IMG/VR virus record: IMGVR_UViG_3300022707_000934
Coordinates: 1 to 49,728 of that record
Length of the DNA stretch: 49,728 nucleotides
Source of the DNA: a virus
Direction: 5' to 3' (one strand)
Part shown: in pieces, positions 24,329 through 34,622 of the stretch
Layout of the letters: each line of letters begins with the position of its first letter
Position numbering within the stretch: the stretch's first letter is position 1
Notes under the pieces: model-generated
What the model was told of the DNA's origin: nothing
Seen by the model: the letters and a program-made list of their open reading frames with translations, nothing else
Database searches by the model: none
Made by a program: the position numbers and the translations under genes

Positions 24329-25578
24329 TATTTACCTCTCCTATCTATGTAGCCTACTACTGCGGTTTCTAAGTTAGTTACAGACACAGACGCAATATAC
24401 GCAACTTGTCTTGAAATATTGCAAAGCACAGTTGCATCGAAACCATCAATACCACTACCAGTTACAGTTGTATAGGAACCAAAGCACCGAAAATTGCTTG
24501 CTTCTGGATTTGCAACATCAGGGTTGAACCAATTTATTTGTCCAGAGGTTCCCGATGCTCCAGATATTGCTCCTTGTAACAATACCTCGGCTTCTACCCC
24601 TTCTGGTAGCCCGGCAAAAGTTGTATTTGTCAATGTTAATGCAGGAGTAACAACCGTAAGCTCATACTCTGCATCAGTTGAATCTATATCTATACGATCT
24701 CCTGTCTGTTTGAATGGGAAAATATCCGTTCCGGCATCAACCCAAACAGAACCGATCCGGCGAGCCTTAGTGTAACCTGCTGCTATTACTGCTGCATCAG
24801 CCAATAGATTTGCTCCCGTAACCGAAGTGTCGAATCCTGCATTGCAGATCCCGCTAGGCTTGATCAATAAAATCACATGATAAGATGTGCTGGCACTCAG
24901 ACTTACCCCCGCTGCTCTACCTCCTACAGTTGTGCCGGGGATCCCTCCGTCTGCCCAAGTCGCATCAATCTGCTTACCCAAGGGGGCGGTCAAATCTCCT
25001 AGCGTAGTATTATCAATGCTATTGGCCTGACCAATTGCTATGTCTAAATCCTTAAGAGCATCACCGGCATTATTGCTCATCTCAAGACCAGTAAGGAAAT
25101 TATCCGAACCTGATACAACCGCATTAGGAAGCGCAGATTGATCTATGAATCCTTGATTTCCACCCGCATCAGTCACATAAACTTTAAGGTTCCCTGGATC
25201 TGCGGTGATCCTATCGGCCTTATCAGCTATGTCGCATTGCCCATTATCCCCGGTGTCATATACTGTTTTCAGCATATCGCCCCCAAGAGTGCTTTGATCT
25301 ACGAATACCAAAAGTCCAGCACCGTCTGAAGTCAGCACTTTGTTATTACCTGGCGTTGCTGCGGGATATAAATCCAGTTTCGTCTTATCCTCCTTAGACA
25401 TGAATCCATCACTGATCCCGGCAACTACATTACCAATATCCAGCAACACGAAGCTTGAGATTGATGAAAATGTGAATCGGACATCATCATTCGGAGAGAT
25501 ACTATCTAGACCGAGCAGAGTGTCGGCCCCGATTGGAGTGCCTTTTAGTGGTTTGGTTCCTATTCTTATATCAGTCAT
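24328..25578 (-). CDS. tail fibre/structural protein
   Basis: 416 residues, mostly beta-rich and Gly/Thr/Asp-rich. The N-terminal part has GFMSKEDKTKLD, a motif that follows the attachment part of many phage fibres. The region of residues 180-310 (KQIDATWADGG, TSYHVILLIKPSG, KARRIGSVWVDAG, FKQTGDRI) matches a domain common in fibre proteins of unrelated phages. It may be a side fibre or a decoration of the nozzle. Confidence 0.65.
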   Translation of the reverse strand: MTDIRIGTKPLKGTPIGADTLLGLDSISPNDDVRFTFSSISSFVLLDIGNVVAGISDGFMSKEDKTKLDLYPAATPGNNKVLTSDGAGLLVFVDQSTLGGDMLKTVYDTGDNGQCDIADKADRITADPGNLKVYVTDAGGNQGFIDQSALPNAVVSGSDNFLTGLEMSNNAGDALKDLDIAIGQANSIDNTTLGDLTAPLGKQIDATWADGGIPGTTVGGRAAGVSLSASTSYHVILLIKPSGICNAGFDTSVTGANLLADAAVIAAGYTKARRIGSVWVDAGTDIFPFKQTGDRIDIDSTDAEYELTVVTPALTLTNTTFAGLPEGVEAEVLLQGAISGASGTSGQINWFNPDVANPEASNFRCFGSYTTVTGSGIDGFDATVLCNISRQVAYIASVSVTNLETAVVGYIDRRGK

Positions 25579-25580
25579 AA

Positions 25581-27377
25581 TTATCCTACATACTGATCTC
25601 CGTTTTCGTCCACATAGTTATCAGCAATTTCATCAACATAATTGTTTACTGCAACATTGGCGATTGGGATCTCATAATTTAATTCAACGGGGATTATTAT
25701 ATTCTCAACGCATGCAGGATCTTCATCCTCCTCAACTGCGTATATCACATCTTCAAGAATTTCTGCCCAAGCAACAACCTTGTCGATTTTAATATGTCCC
25801 TTAAGCCTTAGCTTAAATTGAAATTCTGTCCCTGTTATAGTATCATCTTCAGGGGGCGTGAAGCTTTTAAGTTGAGATTTGAATCCTGGCCTAAGCTGCT
25901 TAAAGTCCGGCCCAGGATTATCCAACTCAAAACATATAGTCTTTGTTTCCCATAAGTTCCACTGCAAGTCATTCTCCCTACGAAAATATAAAGTTATGTC
26001 CACCCTCTCGACATCAGAAAACCATAGATCGAATCTGGCTATCTTCTTCAGCTTAGTGATATTACCCCAGTTGATCTTTTTAAATTCAGCCTCTTGCTCG
26101 ATCTCAGTCTTAATCACAACGGGAGGAACAGACAGATCAAAGCTTTCATCATTACGCTTCCTGGGAACATACTCCCATAGGCGATTATTGCAGTCGCTAT
26201 CATGGCTGATGAATATCATGCGCTCTTTGCCTTCATGGACAAATCTGACAGCGTGAGTAGAATTAAAGCCTTCCCATTCCCCCTCCCAAAGAGGCAGGGA
26301 TTTACCTCTCAATGAAGCAAGTTGAGTGAAGTCCATGACGGCTAAATCCTTAAATGCGATAATGTCCTCATCAACAAAGAACGGACTTGATCCCGCAATA
26401 AGCCGATTATCGAAATAGTTTACATGGGATGACTCAAGGATGTCTGCGGATTCATGGTCTGTCAGCCTCGATATTTCCCGTGATAATGGAGCAGAGCCAG
26501 GAGTCTGATAGTCGGCAATAGCTTGTTTAAGCGATCTCATTCCTGCCTCACCATCTCTCCAAAATAGATCCTGGTTGACTGATGTAATGGTGGTATGCCC
26601 AGTGCATCCTATGTCGGGGAACAGAGTGGACTGGAACCCATCTACAATTGACCATTGCGCCCGGTCAGGTATATCAGCCCTCAATGCAACTGTAAATTGT
26701 TTGCCAAAAACCAATAGAACTCCGAAGCCAGTTGCTCTATCATTGGTTGGCACGAAGGCCATTCCGGTTATACTGGATGGCATAACGAAAGAACCACCTC
26801 CCAGGAGATATACATTCTCAGTAAATTTCAATTCAGATCCGGTAGATGTCCCAACTATATCGCCAGCCTCAACTCTTCCACCGCCTCTTGCCACCCATAG
26901 GCGACCATTGCCAAATGCCATCTGCCTACCTATTGGAACTTCGTCTGCCAGGGCATCCCTAAATGTGCTGCCATCAAATATCATAGCCTTGCTCTGGCCG
27001 TCCTGAGTTACCATGAACCCGCTTGTTTCAGTCATAAACACTTGCGGTATCTCATTGCTCCTCTGCGCTGGCGTGGGTATCTGTTGGCTGGTGAATGTAT
27101 CACCCTCGACATCGACAATGTAATAGAAGCCGTTGATTGCTACTACTAGCACCCCTCGACCGACACTGAAATATTCAATGCCCTGAACCCTGCCACCCGG
27201 TAGTTTGGTTCTCTCGATCAAGCCTCCCCTGGTAATTAATTTACCGCCGCGCATAGACATATTCTTGGCCCAAGCAAGCTGGCCTTGAGCGAGTATATCA
27301 GGATCCATTCCGGAGTTCACGCCCCCGGTAAAGATTGACTCTCCTTCTGGAACCCATGTTTTGATGTCGGCAACCAT
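25581..27377 (-). CDS. tail nozzle-like beta-propeller protein
   Basis: 598 residues. The start (GGVNSGMDPDILAQGQLAWAKNMSMRGG, then LITRGGLI) resembles the opening of T7 gp12-like tubular proteins, where a ring of beta-propeller subunits forms the tail nozzle. The following 350 residues are repeated beta strands with Gly/Asp turns, and the last part holds a second beta domain. GGGGAG precedes the ATG. It follows the adaptor-like gene directly, as expected for a short tail. Confidence 0.65.
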   Translation of the reverse strand: MVADIKTWVPEGESIFTGGVNSGMDPDILAQGQLAWAKNMSMRGGKLITRGGLIERTKLPGGRVQGIEYFSVGRGVLVVAINGFYYIVDVEGDTFTSQQIPTPAQRSNEIPQVFMTETSGFMVTQDGQSKAMIFDGSTFRDALADEVPIGRQMAFGNGRLWVARGGGRVEAGDIVGTSTGSELKFTENVYLLGGGSFVMPSSITGMAFVPTNDRATGFGVLLVFGKQFTVALRADIPDRAQWSIVDGFQSTLFPDIGCTGHTTITSVNQDLFWRDGEAGMRSLKQAIADYQTPGSAPLSREISRLTDHESADILESSHVNYFDNRLIAGSSPFFVDEDIIAFKDLAVMDFTQLASLRGKSLPLWEGEWEGFNSTHAVRFVHEGKERMIFISHDSDCNNRLWEYVPRKRNDESFDLSVPPVVIKTEIEQEAEFKKINWGNITKLKKIARFDLWFSDVERVDITLYFRRENDLQWNLWETKTICFELDNPGPDFKQLRPGFKSQLKSFTPPEDDTITGTEFQFKLRLKGHIKIDKVVAWAEILEDVIYAVEEDEDPACVENIIIPVELNYEIPIANVAVNNYVDEIADNYVDENGDQYVG

Positions 27378-27378
27378 A

Positions 27379-28401
27379 TTAAACTCCCCTGAATCCTCCT
27401 ATGGTTTGAGTTCCTGTGAAAGTGATAGCAGGCTTCTTCTGTTTTCCAACGAAAGACCTGGCTTCTTCCCATAATAGCTGACGAGCGATTGTCTTGAACT
27501 TTAAGAAATCATCAGGCTTTTGAACTTCCAGCTTATGCTGTGCTATGATCTGAGACTGCAATGCCTCAAGATTCGAGATCGGCAAAATGTCATTATCATC
27601 CAGCAATGGCACGAACCGGGTCTTTACCCTGACTAAAAGTGATTGAACCTGTGGGTCATCAAATTCAGCAGAAGGAATAAAATATGTATGATATGCTGGC
27701 ACTGTTTCCTGATACCGCATGTCCGACAATTCAACATCATCACCCACGGTTGGCTTTGCTATGACTTTAACATGCTGCTTGGTGATTGGCTTAGTGATGG
27801 AATCAATCACTGAAAAGTTATTTACGGTCGTAACTTCAAAGGGTGATCCGGCTACCATAGCCAAATTCTCACCATCAATAAATTGCCCTGCTACGGGGTC
27901 AGTCCGGATCCACACACCATTTTCATCGAATCCCCGAATGTTAATCACTGGGGGAACGGCAACTCCCGTTACTTCATCAGTAAACCCCTTGATGACTATT
28001 TTGTAATCGGGATCCGTCTCCTCATTTGGAACAGGAACTTTTACCGGACTAGATCCGCGCTCAAGTAATAGATGGAGTTTATTCTGAATCGGTGTAAATG
28101 ACCGAGGGAAAGCAAACGGAAGAGTCTCTATGAACTCATACCAACCAGACCTGTATGGCACAGGACGATCACTCAGTTCAGCCTGAAGGATCCTTTCTGT
28201 GTCAAAGGGCATTACGACAAGACCATTGGTGATACTGAACCGGAAGCGATCAGTTATCATCGGATAGTCCTCAGAGGTTATGATAGTCTCAATCGCTTGA
28301 TTGATCCGTTCATTCAATCTGATGTCTGAGGTCTTAAGTCCAGTATTCGCCGCTACACGGGCGATGACGGGCCTGACCTGTCCTAGTGTTCTTTTAACCA
28401 T
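27379..28401 (-). CDS. portal adaptor / tubular-A-like protein
   Basis: 340 residues. The N-terminal helical bundle (TLGQVRPVIARVAANTGLKT, LNERINQAIETIITSEDYP) and the C-terminal helices (FLKFKTIARQLLWEEARSFVG) enclose a large beta insert. Podovirus adaptor proteins that bind the portal have this arrangement, and the neighbour is the nozzle gene. The 3' end abuts the nozzle gene; the start overlaps the small membrane gene. Role inferred. Confidence 0.6.
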   Translation of the reverse strand: MVKRTLGQVRPVIARVAANTGLKTSDIRLNERINQAIETIITSEDYPMITDRFRFSITNGLVVMPFDTERILQAELSDRPVPYRSGWYEFIETLPFAFPRSFTPIQNKLHLLLERGSSPVKVPVPNEETDPDYKIVIKGFTDEVTGVAVPPVINIRGFDENGVWIRTDPVAGQFIDGENLAMVAGSPFEVTTVNNFSVIDSITKPITKQHVKVIAKPTVGDDVELSDMRYQETVPAYHTYFIPSAEFDDPQVQSLLVRVKTRFVPLLDDNDILPISNLEALQSQIIAQHKLEVQKPDDFLKFKTIARQLLWEEARSFVGKQKKPAITFTGTQTIGGFRGV

Positions 28402-28645
28402 TCTGTAGTCTTTTGTTTATCAAATCTTTTAATGACTCAAATTTGTCGCGCATCTCAGTTAAGTCTCGCTCACGCCTATCATCAGCTTCCTTCTTATTTG
28501 TTCTGACGGTTTTCCATAGGTTATTAATATCATTAGACATGCGACTGAAAATGTATAACATCAATACATTTACCACTCCCACAAATATTGCGACTATTGC
28601 CACTATTAATGATATAAGTTGAAAGCTTACTCCTATTTCTTCCAT
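28394..28645 (-). CDS. small membrane protein, holin or inner spanin candidate
   Basis: 83 residues. The single N-terminal membrane span is about residues 10-34 (LISLIVAIVAIFVGVVNVLML). A charged coiled coil follows (RTNKKEADDRRERDLTEMRDKFESL, split). That layout fits an inner-membrane spanin or a one-span holin. Position next to a lipoprotein gene supports a lysis role, but nothing proves it. It overlaps the adaptor gene by 8 bases. Confidence 0.55.
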   Translation of the reverse strand: MEEIGVSFQLISLIVAIVAIFVGVVNVLMLYIFSRMSNDINNLWKTVRTNKKEADDRRERDLTEMRDKFESLKDLINKRLQNG

Positions 28646-28678
28646 AATTTTATTTTTCTAAGTATGACTGTTTTTATT

Positions 28679-28759
28679 TTATGAAAAATGACCGCGATTA
28701 AATTGATCCGGTAATTTATATGTAAAAGTGATTTGAATATTTTGTTCATGGTCGATCAT
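28679..28759 (-). CDS. possible 26-residue ORF in the lysis-like cluster
   Basis: The ATG overlaps the lipoprotein stop (ATGA), and the frame encodes MIDHEQNIQITFTYKLPDQF plus six residues. In the same gap another frame (28633-28749) would encode a strongly basic 38-residue peptide, MNKIFKSLLHINYRINLIAV and onward. Only one, or neither, is likely real. Without them the gap 28646-28755 is empty. Confidence 0.25.
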   Translation of the reverse strand: MIDHEQNIQITFTYKLPDQFNRGHFS

Positions 28760-29409
28760 TTTGATATGCCCTTTCTTTTTAAATGATGGGGCGTTTCTTT
28801 CTTCAGATTTGAGCCAACCAAATACCATCCAATCCCAACAGCGACTAAGGCCAAGGTAGAGATCTCCTTATATTCAATGAAAGTCTCTGCAACCACACTG
28901 ATGAATACACCGGCTGCGACAACCCATCCACCAGTTTTCCACGAAAGCAACCACAACAACATGCCAGGGAACACTAATGCCATTATAATCATCCCGACGC
29001 CAATTGCCATTACTGCTACTCCAAGCCAAAATATAGGGCTATATCCCATCAATCCCTTCAATGGCCCAGGTGTCTCTGGAACTTCTACGCCTGATACATT
29101 GCCTTCGATCTCTATTTCCCATCCCCAGGCCATGTAATCAGCCAATCGTCCATCGGCTTCATTTGCCTCGATAGTATCACCCGTATATGGGTTTCTAAGT
29201 CTTACCTTAAAGCAAGCACCTTCGCTTGGATTGTCAGGCTGAGTCAGAGTATATCTGACGGTCTTGTCAGGCAGTATTTCAAATGTTATAGTCCCGCCCT
29301 TTACTGGATCAGGGATCGGTGGATGGCCTCCAAAATTAATTAGGCTTCCGCATCCCGCAAGGCCGAGTTGCATCAGAATCAAAAAAAAAACTATCTTCAA
29401 ATTCCTCAT
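28756..29409 (-). CDS. lipoprotein with C-terminal membrane spans, candidate lysis protein
   Basis: 217 residues. The signal FFLILMQLGLAGC has a good lipobox with lipidated C20; G21 at +2 would send it to the outer membrane in a Gram-negative host. Residues 37-110 are a small beta domain. Then come hydrophobic spans near 125-156, 160-176 and 183-200 and a basic tail. A lipoprotein head joined to holin-like spans is odd: the spans would hold it in the inner membrane. It overlaps the tailspike stop by ATGA. Perhaps a spanin or holin variant; this is inference. Confidence 0.6.
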   Translation of the reverse strand: MRNLKIVFFLILMQLGLAGCGSLINFGGHPPIPDPVKGGTITFEILPDKTVRYTLTQPDNPSEGACFKVRLRNPYTGDTIEANEADGRLADYMAWGWEIEIEGNVSGVEVPETPGPLKGLMGYSPIFWLGVAVMAIGVGMIIMALVFPGMLLWLLSWKTGGWVVAAGVFISVVAETFIEYKEISTLALVAVGIGWYLVGSNLKKETPHHLKRKGISK

Positions 29410-32400
29410 GAAGTTCTCATCCTAGTAGCTGTTAAGAAAGAGTCTTTCTTTACCCTGATTAAATCGGTATCATCATTTCCTTGTGCCCACTTTAGCTGGA
29501 AAGTTCCTGCAACGGTTATATCAGCGAAACCTGTCATCTTTATGAGATCTTCAGTGCCATTAAGGATTTCAATTGTAGCCGAAACGTCATTAAAATCATT
29601 CCTTACAAAATCAACTGACCCTGCGTGACCAGGGGATTCCCCTACACCAACATCACCAACGAGGCTCTGATAGGAAACTGTAAATGTCCCTGTTAAGCCA
29701 TCATTATTTGCTACATCAAATTTTATACCAGGATTTCCAATGGGTTCAGAACAGTAGAACATGCCCTCGATCCGATATTTTCCTACAGGCATATGGAAAA
29801 ATAATCTATTGTCATTCTGTAGGGCTATACTACTAACAAGATCCTGGTCTGCGTTCTTGAAAGCCATCAAAGGAATATCATCAGGAGTATTATGTGATGT
29901 TTGGTCAGTAATTAAGTCTTTCCCTACTACATCGAATCTAGAAAGATCTTGCTTGATTGAAGTATTACCGTTTGCCCTTATTGAAACAGGAACGCTACCG
30001 CTTAAAGGATCGCCTGAAACTGATCCCGCGTGCGTTGCTTCCACTACTGCGGTTGAGCATACAAAAGTAGTATTCTTGATATTGATTATGTCAGGAGAGC
30101 TTGTGCTACCCTCAACCAGCATAGGAGGTTCAATACCTGCCGTAGTTTCTAAATGACAGCTATCAATGAGTATCTCTCCTGCGCCAGTAGCATCAGAAGT
30201 TACCCTCACGCAAGCTCTCTCCTGTGAAACGATCCTGCTGTTTATTAAAGTTAATTTCGCATTAGTCAGATCCAGCACTGAAGCAGTCCCGGTTCCAGTC
30301 TTATCGATAAAAGAGTCCTTGATTATAACATGCACCGGATCTGCTATATTTTCCATCAACCGAGCAATTACAACAGCATTACCAATATAGGTAAATGTAT
30401 ACAGAGAACCGAAAGGATCAAACTTGAAGAAAGGAACTGTGGTCGTGACCCCATCAGTTATATCACCGATAAATTTAACGTCGATAACCGTGCTGCCAGC
30501 CATAGGAAAGAATGTAAATTCACCGTTGGCATCGGCTGATCTAGTTATATCACCTTCCCACGTAAGTTTTCCGCATATACCATCAATACTAATACTCCGA
30601 ACACTGGTAAAAGTGCTACCTTCTTTAACCCTTACAGTAAGTTGGGTAGTGGCAGATTCAGAAACCCTTATGAATTGGAAAGAAGATGTGTGAGTAGTTT
30701 TCCTAAACTCTAACAGGGTGATAGAATCAACAGGGACTCTGAACATTGCCCCACTAAGCGCATCATTATTCAGTATCTCGCCTAAGCCTGTGATATTTAC
30801 ATTTGCCGATAAGAAAATTCCAGTTCCAGTGTAGGTGTAAACCACACCATCGTCCATGTGTGTGCTAACTTCCATATTAAAAGCTGCGCTATCTGAGTAA
30901 GCACCCGAACGAACATGAACTCTAACTATGTCAGGCTCTCCTGCTGCTGCGTCATGCGCCGCTTTAACTGTTTTCCAGGGAATAGTTTGGTCAAATTTTG
31001 AAAGACCATCAACGCGGGTATCAGTCGCAGCACCATTAGCTGTGTCAACAGTGATTATAAAGCCGTCAAGGTTAGCCAGATTAGAGTTCTGGTCAGGCAT
31101 TTGGATTGTTCGAGTCTTTGCAGGAGCTATTGAACTAACGTCAAAATCAGCTATCTTTGTTGGGTCAGCAGGATCAAATATTGTAATCTCATCGGTTGAG
31201 AAATTAATCTTGGCAGAAGTAGTGCCCCCAGCAGTGATGCCCGGAATCAGGCCAAGCAGAGATTGGTTACTCAATATTGCTAAAGTGCCGCTTGAGCCTG
31301 TGGTAAATTTCACAGTCAACCTAGCGATCAAAAACCCTACCCCTACAAAACTACTAGGGATGGCAAAGTTCGCTGTTCTATTAACATCGTCAATAGCGTC
31401 TTGGTCAAGACCTCCACCGCCACCAGCATATTTACCAGTAGGAAGATTAACGAATATCTTTGCATCAGCCTCTACGCTGCTAGCTACTCCCCATATAACT
31501 AAATTGTATCTGTCATTATTGCCACGCAAGGTTGTCCCTGCTTCATCCTGTATGATTAAATTCAAATCAGCATATTCAACAAAAGCGGTTGTGGGGTCAT
31601 TGATTACAAAGACTGGATCACTTGCGCCAGTATCTCTAACTGGAAAATCTACCTCATGCAATTGTCTGGTAACACCAGCCGTAGTTGCAATGTCAAAATT
31701 ATCCAATGAACCTCCATTTGTTGTTATCGTTGGAGTAAGATTTGCACCGCTAATATGGGTTGCGTGTTGAGAACGAATCCAAGCGTTGATGTGTGATAAA
31801 TGTCCGTTATCACCTCCCAATGAGAAATGATCAATCCAAGAATGCAATTTGTAAACACCATCTGAGGCGACACCAGTTGCACTTTGGACAACCACTGTGG
31901 CAATCGCGGCATGTTCTTCAACTGGAAACCCTGTTGTCGATACAGTCAATACCCCAGTGCTTTCTAATATGTAAACAAAATTATCCGTAGGCGATACATC
32001 AGACCCAGTAGTCAAAGCTATTGTAGCAGCAGGGGTTGTGTCAAAATGGACTAAACCTTTGGAAGTGATTACAGTTAGATCACCACCTCCTAACTGCTGT
32101 AAATTTAACGATACAGTCCCGCCGGATTCAGTAACAGTAACATCAGTTGTCTCAATTATTAAACCTATACCGAGCTTTTGTGTCTCACGAATTCCATTTA
32201 CGTGATTTTCAGTCAAGAAAAAAGGATCAATACCAAGTGTTGCTGCATTAAGGAAACCTTTGAAAGCATTGAGATTTGCGCCGAAAGTTTCAACTGCAAT
32301 AGTAGCCGTTGGGCTTGTAGAAGGCTTGAACCTAACTCCTTGAGCTTCGATCACTAGAGTTTTGCCATAGAATAACCTCATGGTTCCTGTCGATACTCCG

Positions 32401-34622
32401 GCTGCTACTTTAAGGACATCGAAAGTAAATAAGAGGTGTTCAAAAACATCATCCGTTAAAGCTGTATCTGCTGTGAAAGAAGTGAAGCTTGTCCCATCTC
32501 CTAACTCAATAACGATTTTACCCTTGTCAGGATTGGCTACACCTGACTCCATACGCATCGCAAGACCTTCAAACGATGGAACATTTTGAGCTTTAAATAT
32601 CACCTGTAGCTCATTTCCGCTTTCATCAAAATCAACATCAGGTCTGCAATTGAAACCGGCTGTTTCTCTAGCCCCTGGAACTAAATCAAATCGAGCATTA
32701 GCGGGAATAGTTAGTCCTATGCCTGGATCTGCAACACCACCAACCCATTGCAACGAGTTTTCAAAACGCTTATCATAGCCAGGTATGCTAGTTGACCAAG
32801 CAGGTTGATTAGCTCCAAATACTGCTTTAACTTCACCAATAAAATCTGTCAGGACATTACCTGAACCTTCAGCTAAACTAATCCCTATGACCACTGGGAC
32901 ACCACCAATAAGTCTTTGATGAACTGTAGTATTAGCTTCATTGTTTGCCACTGTATTACTCTGAGTCCAGACTATAGGTGAATCATCTTCAGCTAACACT
33001 AGAATTGTTTGCCCAGGGACAATAGAGAAAAGAACCGTAGATGCTGAGTCCTGTATATCGAAACCTGAAAGAGAACTTGAAGGACAAGTAATTCTTGCAT
33101 CCCAATTAAGAGGAACTTCACTGCCTGTTGGCGCGGCTGAAATCACAGGGAGTTTAACCGCCCCACCATCAACATCAAATGAAATAAGTTGATTATACTT
33201 GCTCGCTTTGGATAAAGTAATCGTAATTGCAGTAGGAGATACAAATATTGTTCCGTTGATGTAACGATTTGCATCAATATTAGCGAACAATAAAAGATTC
33301 TTAAGATCCTGGGTAGTAATTAAATCAGGAGTAATCAACGCATCTATTATGCCGTTAACTGGATTAGCAGCAGTAGGAAAGACTTGTAGATTAGTTCCGT
33401 CTTGTTTCTGAGATGAGCAAAGATCAGCATTAACTTCGTAATCAGTTAGGCCACCTCTAGTAAATGCGGAGGTTGCTGAGTTACCAGAAATAAACTGGCA
33501 ATCAAAGAACGTCTTAAGCCACCCAGCTATCGGGGTATTACTGAAAGTCGCTCCTTCCATTACGTTATCACTCGCGCCTCTTGCGTCAAAGATACAGCGT
33601 GTCGCAGTCATGTTTCCGGCAGCACTACCAGAATTATTCATCCTGATTAGCCTACCATTTAAAGCAATGAAAGTGGAGTCTAAAAAGGTTTGTTCTGAGA
33701 GGACTGGGTAAGCCAATCCGTCAGTGTTACCTGTAGTCTCATTCATAGTAATTTTACTACGAGTAACATTAATATTGTCAGTGGAAGCCCCGCCATCTCT
33801 AACAAAACTTTGCTGGCAAACAACTGTGCAATCTGTTACATTTACAACACCACCGGAGAAAAGTATGAATCCTCGGTTGGAAGCAGTTAACGATTCTTGA
33901 ATAAAGGTTCCATTTTTTATAGTGAAAACACCACCGCTCTCAATTCGCATAAAGTCATGGTCGCCGTTTGCTATGCCTGTCTGCTTCCAGTCTCCGTCCA
34001 AAGTAACATTGAGGCCAAAGCTAGTCGCGCCAAATGGATTTTTTCTAGTATCAGTTATTACACTTTCTTCAGTGTTATTAATAGTGATCGAAGGAACTCC
34101 TGTCACGATCTGATCTACGAACCCAAATACTCCTGAAAGAGTAAACTTTTTACAATTGATAGTATGACTGAAAGAAGTTGTTCCAAAATCAAAATAGGTA
34201 TTTGCTTCTAATGTCGACCCGCCAACAAAAGCACCTAGTCCATTGATTGTTAGATCCCTGGTAGCCGAGGTGTAATCTAAAATAGAAAGAGTTCCCGATG
34301 TCCCAAGGATGACATCATCATCCAAGGTCATATCAACATTCATCACGATGTCGTTTTCAGCATATGTGCCTGTCCGGACAAGAACCTCAACCTCGGATGG
34401 TTCGCCTGCTCCTGCTGCCTGGGCTGCCTTTACGGTATCAAAAGGGATAGCATGATTAAATTTATCTATACCTCCCCGGACATCAGTAGAAGAGGGGTCA
34501 GCACTGTTCACTAAAATCACAAAGCCGTCAGCCTTGGCCCCTAATAAAAGGGCAGACTTTAACTTTGTGTTATATCGGTTATCCAGTTCAGGAAACGCAT
34601 CGTTTACATCTGGGAATGACAT
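29406..34622 (-). CDS. giant tailspike/fibre with two beta-helix-type regions
   Basis: 1738 residues of mainly beta structure. Residues 33-113 and about 1186-1266 are clearly homologous to each other (GFVILVNSADPSSTDVRGGI versus GFIITVDTANGAATDTRVDG; later IPFDTVKAAQAAGAGEP versus IPWKTVKAAHDAAAGEP). Each starts a pectate-lyase-like parallel beta-helix region. Between them lie lectin-like and fibre segments, including ETQKLGIGLIIETTDVTV. The last 130 residues form a C1q/TNF-like tip ending in FQLKWAQGNDD, typical of trimeric fibre ends. It likely binds or degrades surface glycan; catalytic residues cannot be picked by eye. It sits between head and lysis genes. Confidence 0.78.
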   Translation of the reverse strand: MSFPDVNDAFPELDNRYNTKLKSALLLGAKADGFVILVNSADPSSTDVRGGIDKFNHAIPFDTVKAAQAAGAGEPSEVEVLVRTGTYAENDIVMNVDMTLDDDVILGTSGTLSILDYTSATRDLTINGLGAFVGGSTLEANTYFDFGTTSFSHTINCKKFTLSGVFGFVDQIVTGVPSITINNTEESVITDTRKNPFGATSFGLNVTLDGDWKQTGIANGDHDFMRIESGGVFTIKNGTFIQESLTASNRGFILFSGGVVNVTDCTVVCQQSFVRDGGASTDNINVTRSKITMNETTGNTDGLAYPVLSEQTFLDSTFIALNGRLIRMNNSGSAAGNMTATRCIFDARGASDNVMEGATFSNTPIAGWLKTFFDCQFISGNSATSAFTRGGLTDYEVNADLCSSQKQDGTNLQVFPTAANPVNGIIDALITPDLITTQDLKNLLLFANIDANRYINGTIFVSPTAITITLSKASKYNQLISFDVDGGAVKLPVISAAPTGSEVPLNWDARITCPSSSLSGFDIQDSASTVLFSIVPGQTILVLAEDDSPIVWTQSNTVANNEANTTVHQRLIGGVPVVIGISLAEGSGNVLTDFIGEVKAVFGANQPAWSTSIPGYDKRFENSLQWVGGVADPGIGLTIPANARFDLVPGARETAGFNCRPDVDFDESGNELQVIFKAQNVPSFEGLAMRMESGVANPDKGKIVIELGDGTSFTSFTADTALTDDVFEHLLFTFDVLKVAAGVSTGTMRLFYGKTLVIEAQGVRFKPSTSPTATIAVETFGANLNAFKGFLNAATLGIDPFFLTENHVNGIRETQKLGIGLIIETTDVTVTESGGTVSLNLQQLGGGDLTVITSKGLVHFDTTPAATIALTTGSDVSPTDNFVYILESTGVLTVSTTGFPVEEHAAIATVVVQSATGVASDGVYKLHSWIDHFSLGGDNGHLSHINAWIRSQHATHISGANLTPTITTNGGSLDNFDIATTAGVTRQLHEVDFPVRDTGASDPVFVINDPTTAFVEYADLNLIIQDEAGTTLRGNNDRYNLVIWGVASSVEADAKIFVNLPTGKYAGGGGGLDQDAIDDVNRTANFAIPSSFVGVGFLIARLTVKFTTGSSGTLAILSNQSLLGLIPGITAGGTTSAKINFSTDEITIFDPADPTKIADFDVSSIAPAKTRTIQMPDQNSNLANLDGFIITVDTANGAATDTRVDGLSKFDQTIPWKTVKAAHDAAAGEPDIVRVHVRSGAYSDSAAFNMEVSTHMDDGVVYTYTGTGIFLSANVNITGLGEILNNDALSGAMFRVPVDSITLLEFRKTTHTSSFQFIRVSESATTQLTVRVKEGSTFTSVRSISIDGICGKLTWEGDITRSADANGEFTFFPMAGSTVIDVKFIGDITDGVTTTVPFFKFDPFGSLYTFTYIGNAVVIARLMENIADPVHVIIKDSFIDKTGTGTASVLDLTNAKLTLINSRIVSQERACVRVTSDATGAGEILIDSCHLETTAGIEPPMLVEGSTSSPDIINIKNTTFVCSTAVVEATHAGSVSGDPLSGSVPVSIRANGNTSIKQDLSRFDVVGKDLITDQTSHNTPDDIPLMAFKNADQDLVSSIALQNDNRLFFHMPVGKYRIEGMFYCSEPIGNPGIKFDVANNDGLTGTFTVSYQSLVGDVGVGESPGHAGSVDFVRNDFNDVSATIEILNGTEDLIKMTGFADITVAGTFQLKWAQGNDDTDLIRVKKDSFLTATRMRTS

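Noticed and set aside
28633-28749. 38-codon basic peptide as a firm gene
   Set aside because: AT-rich, overlaps two other frames and lacks a ribosome site; mentioned only as a possibility.
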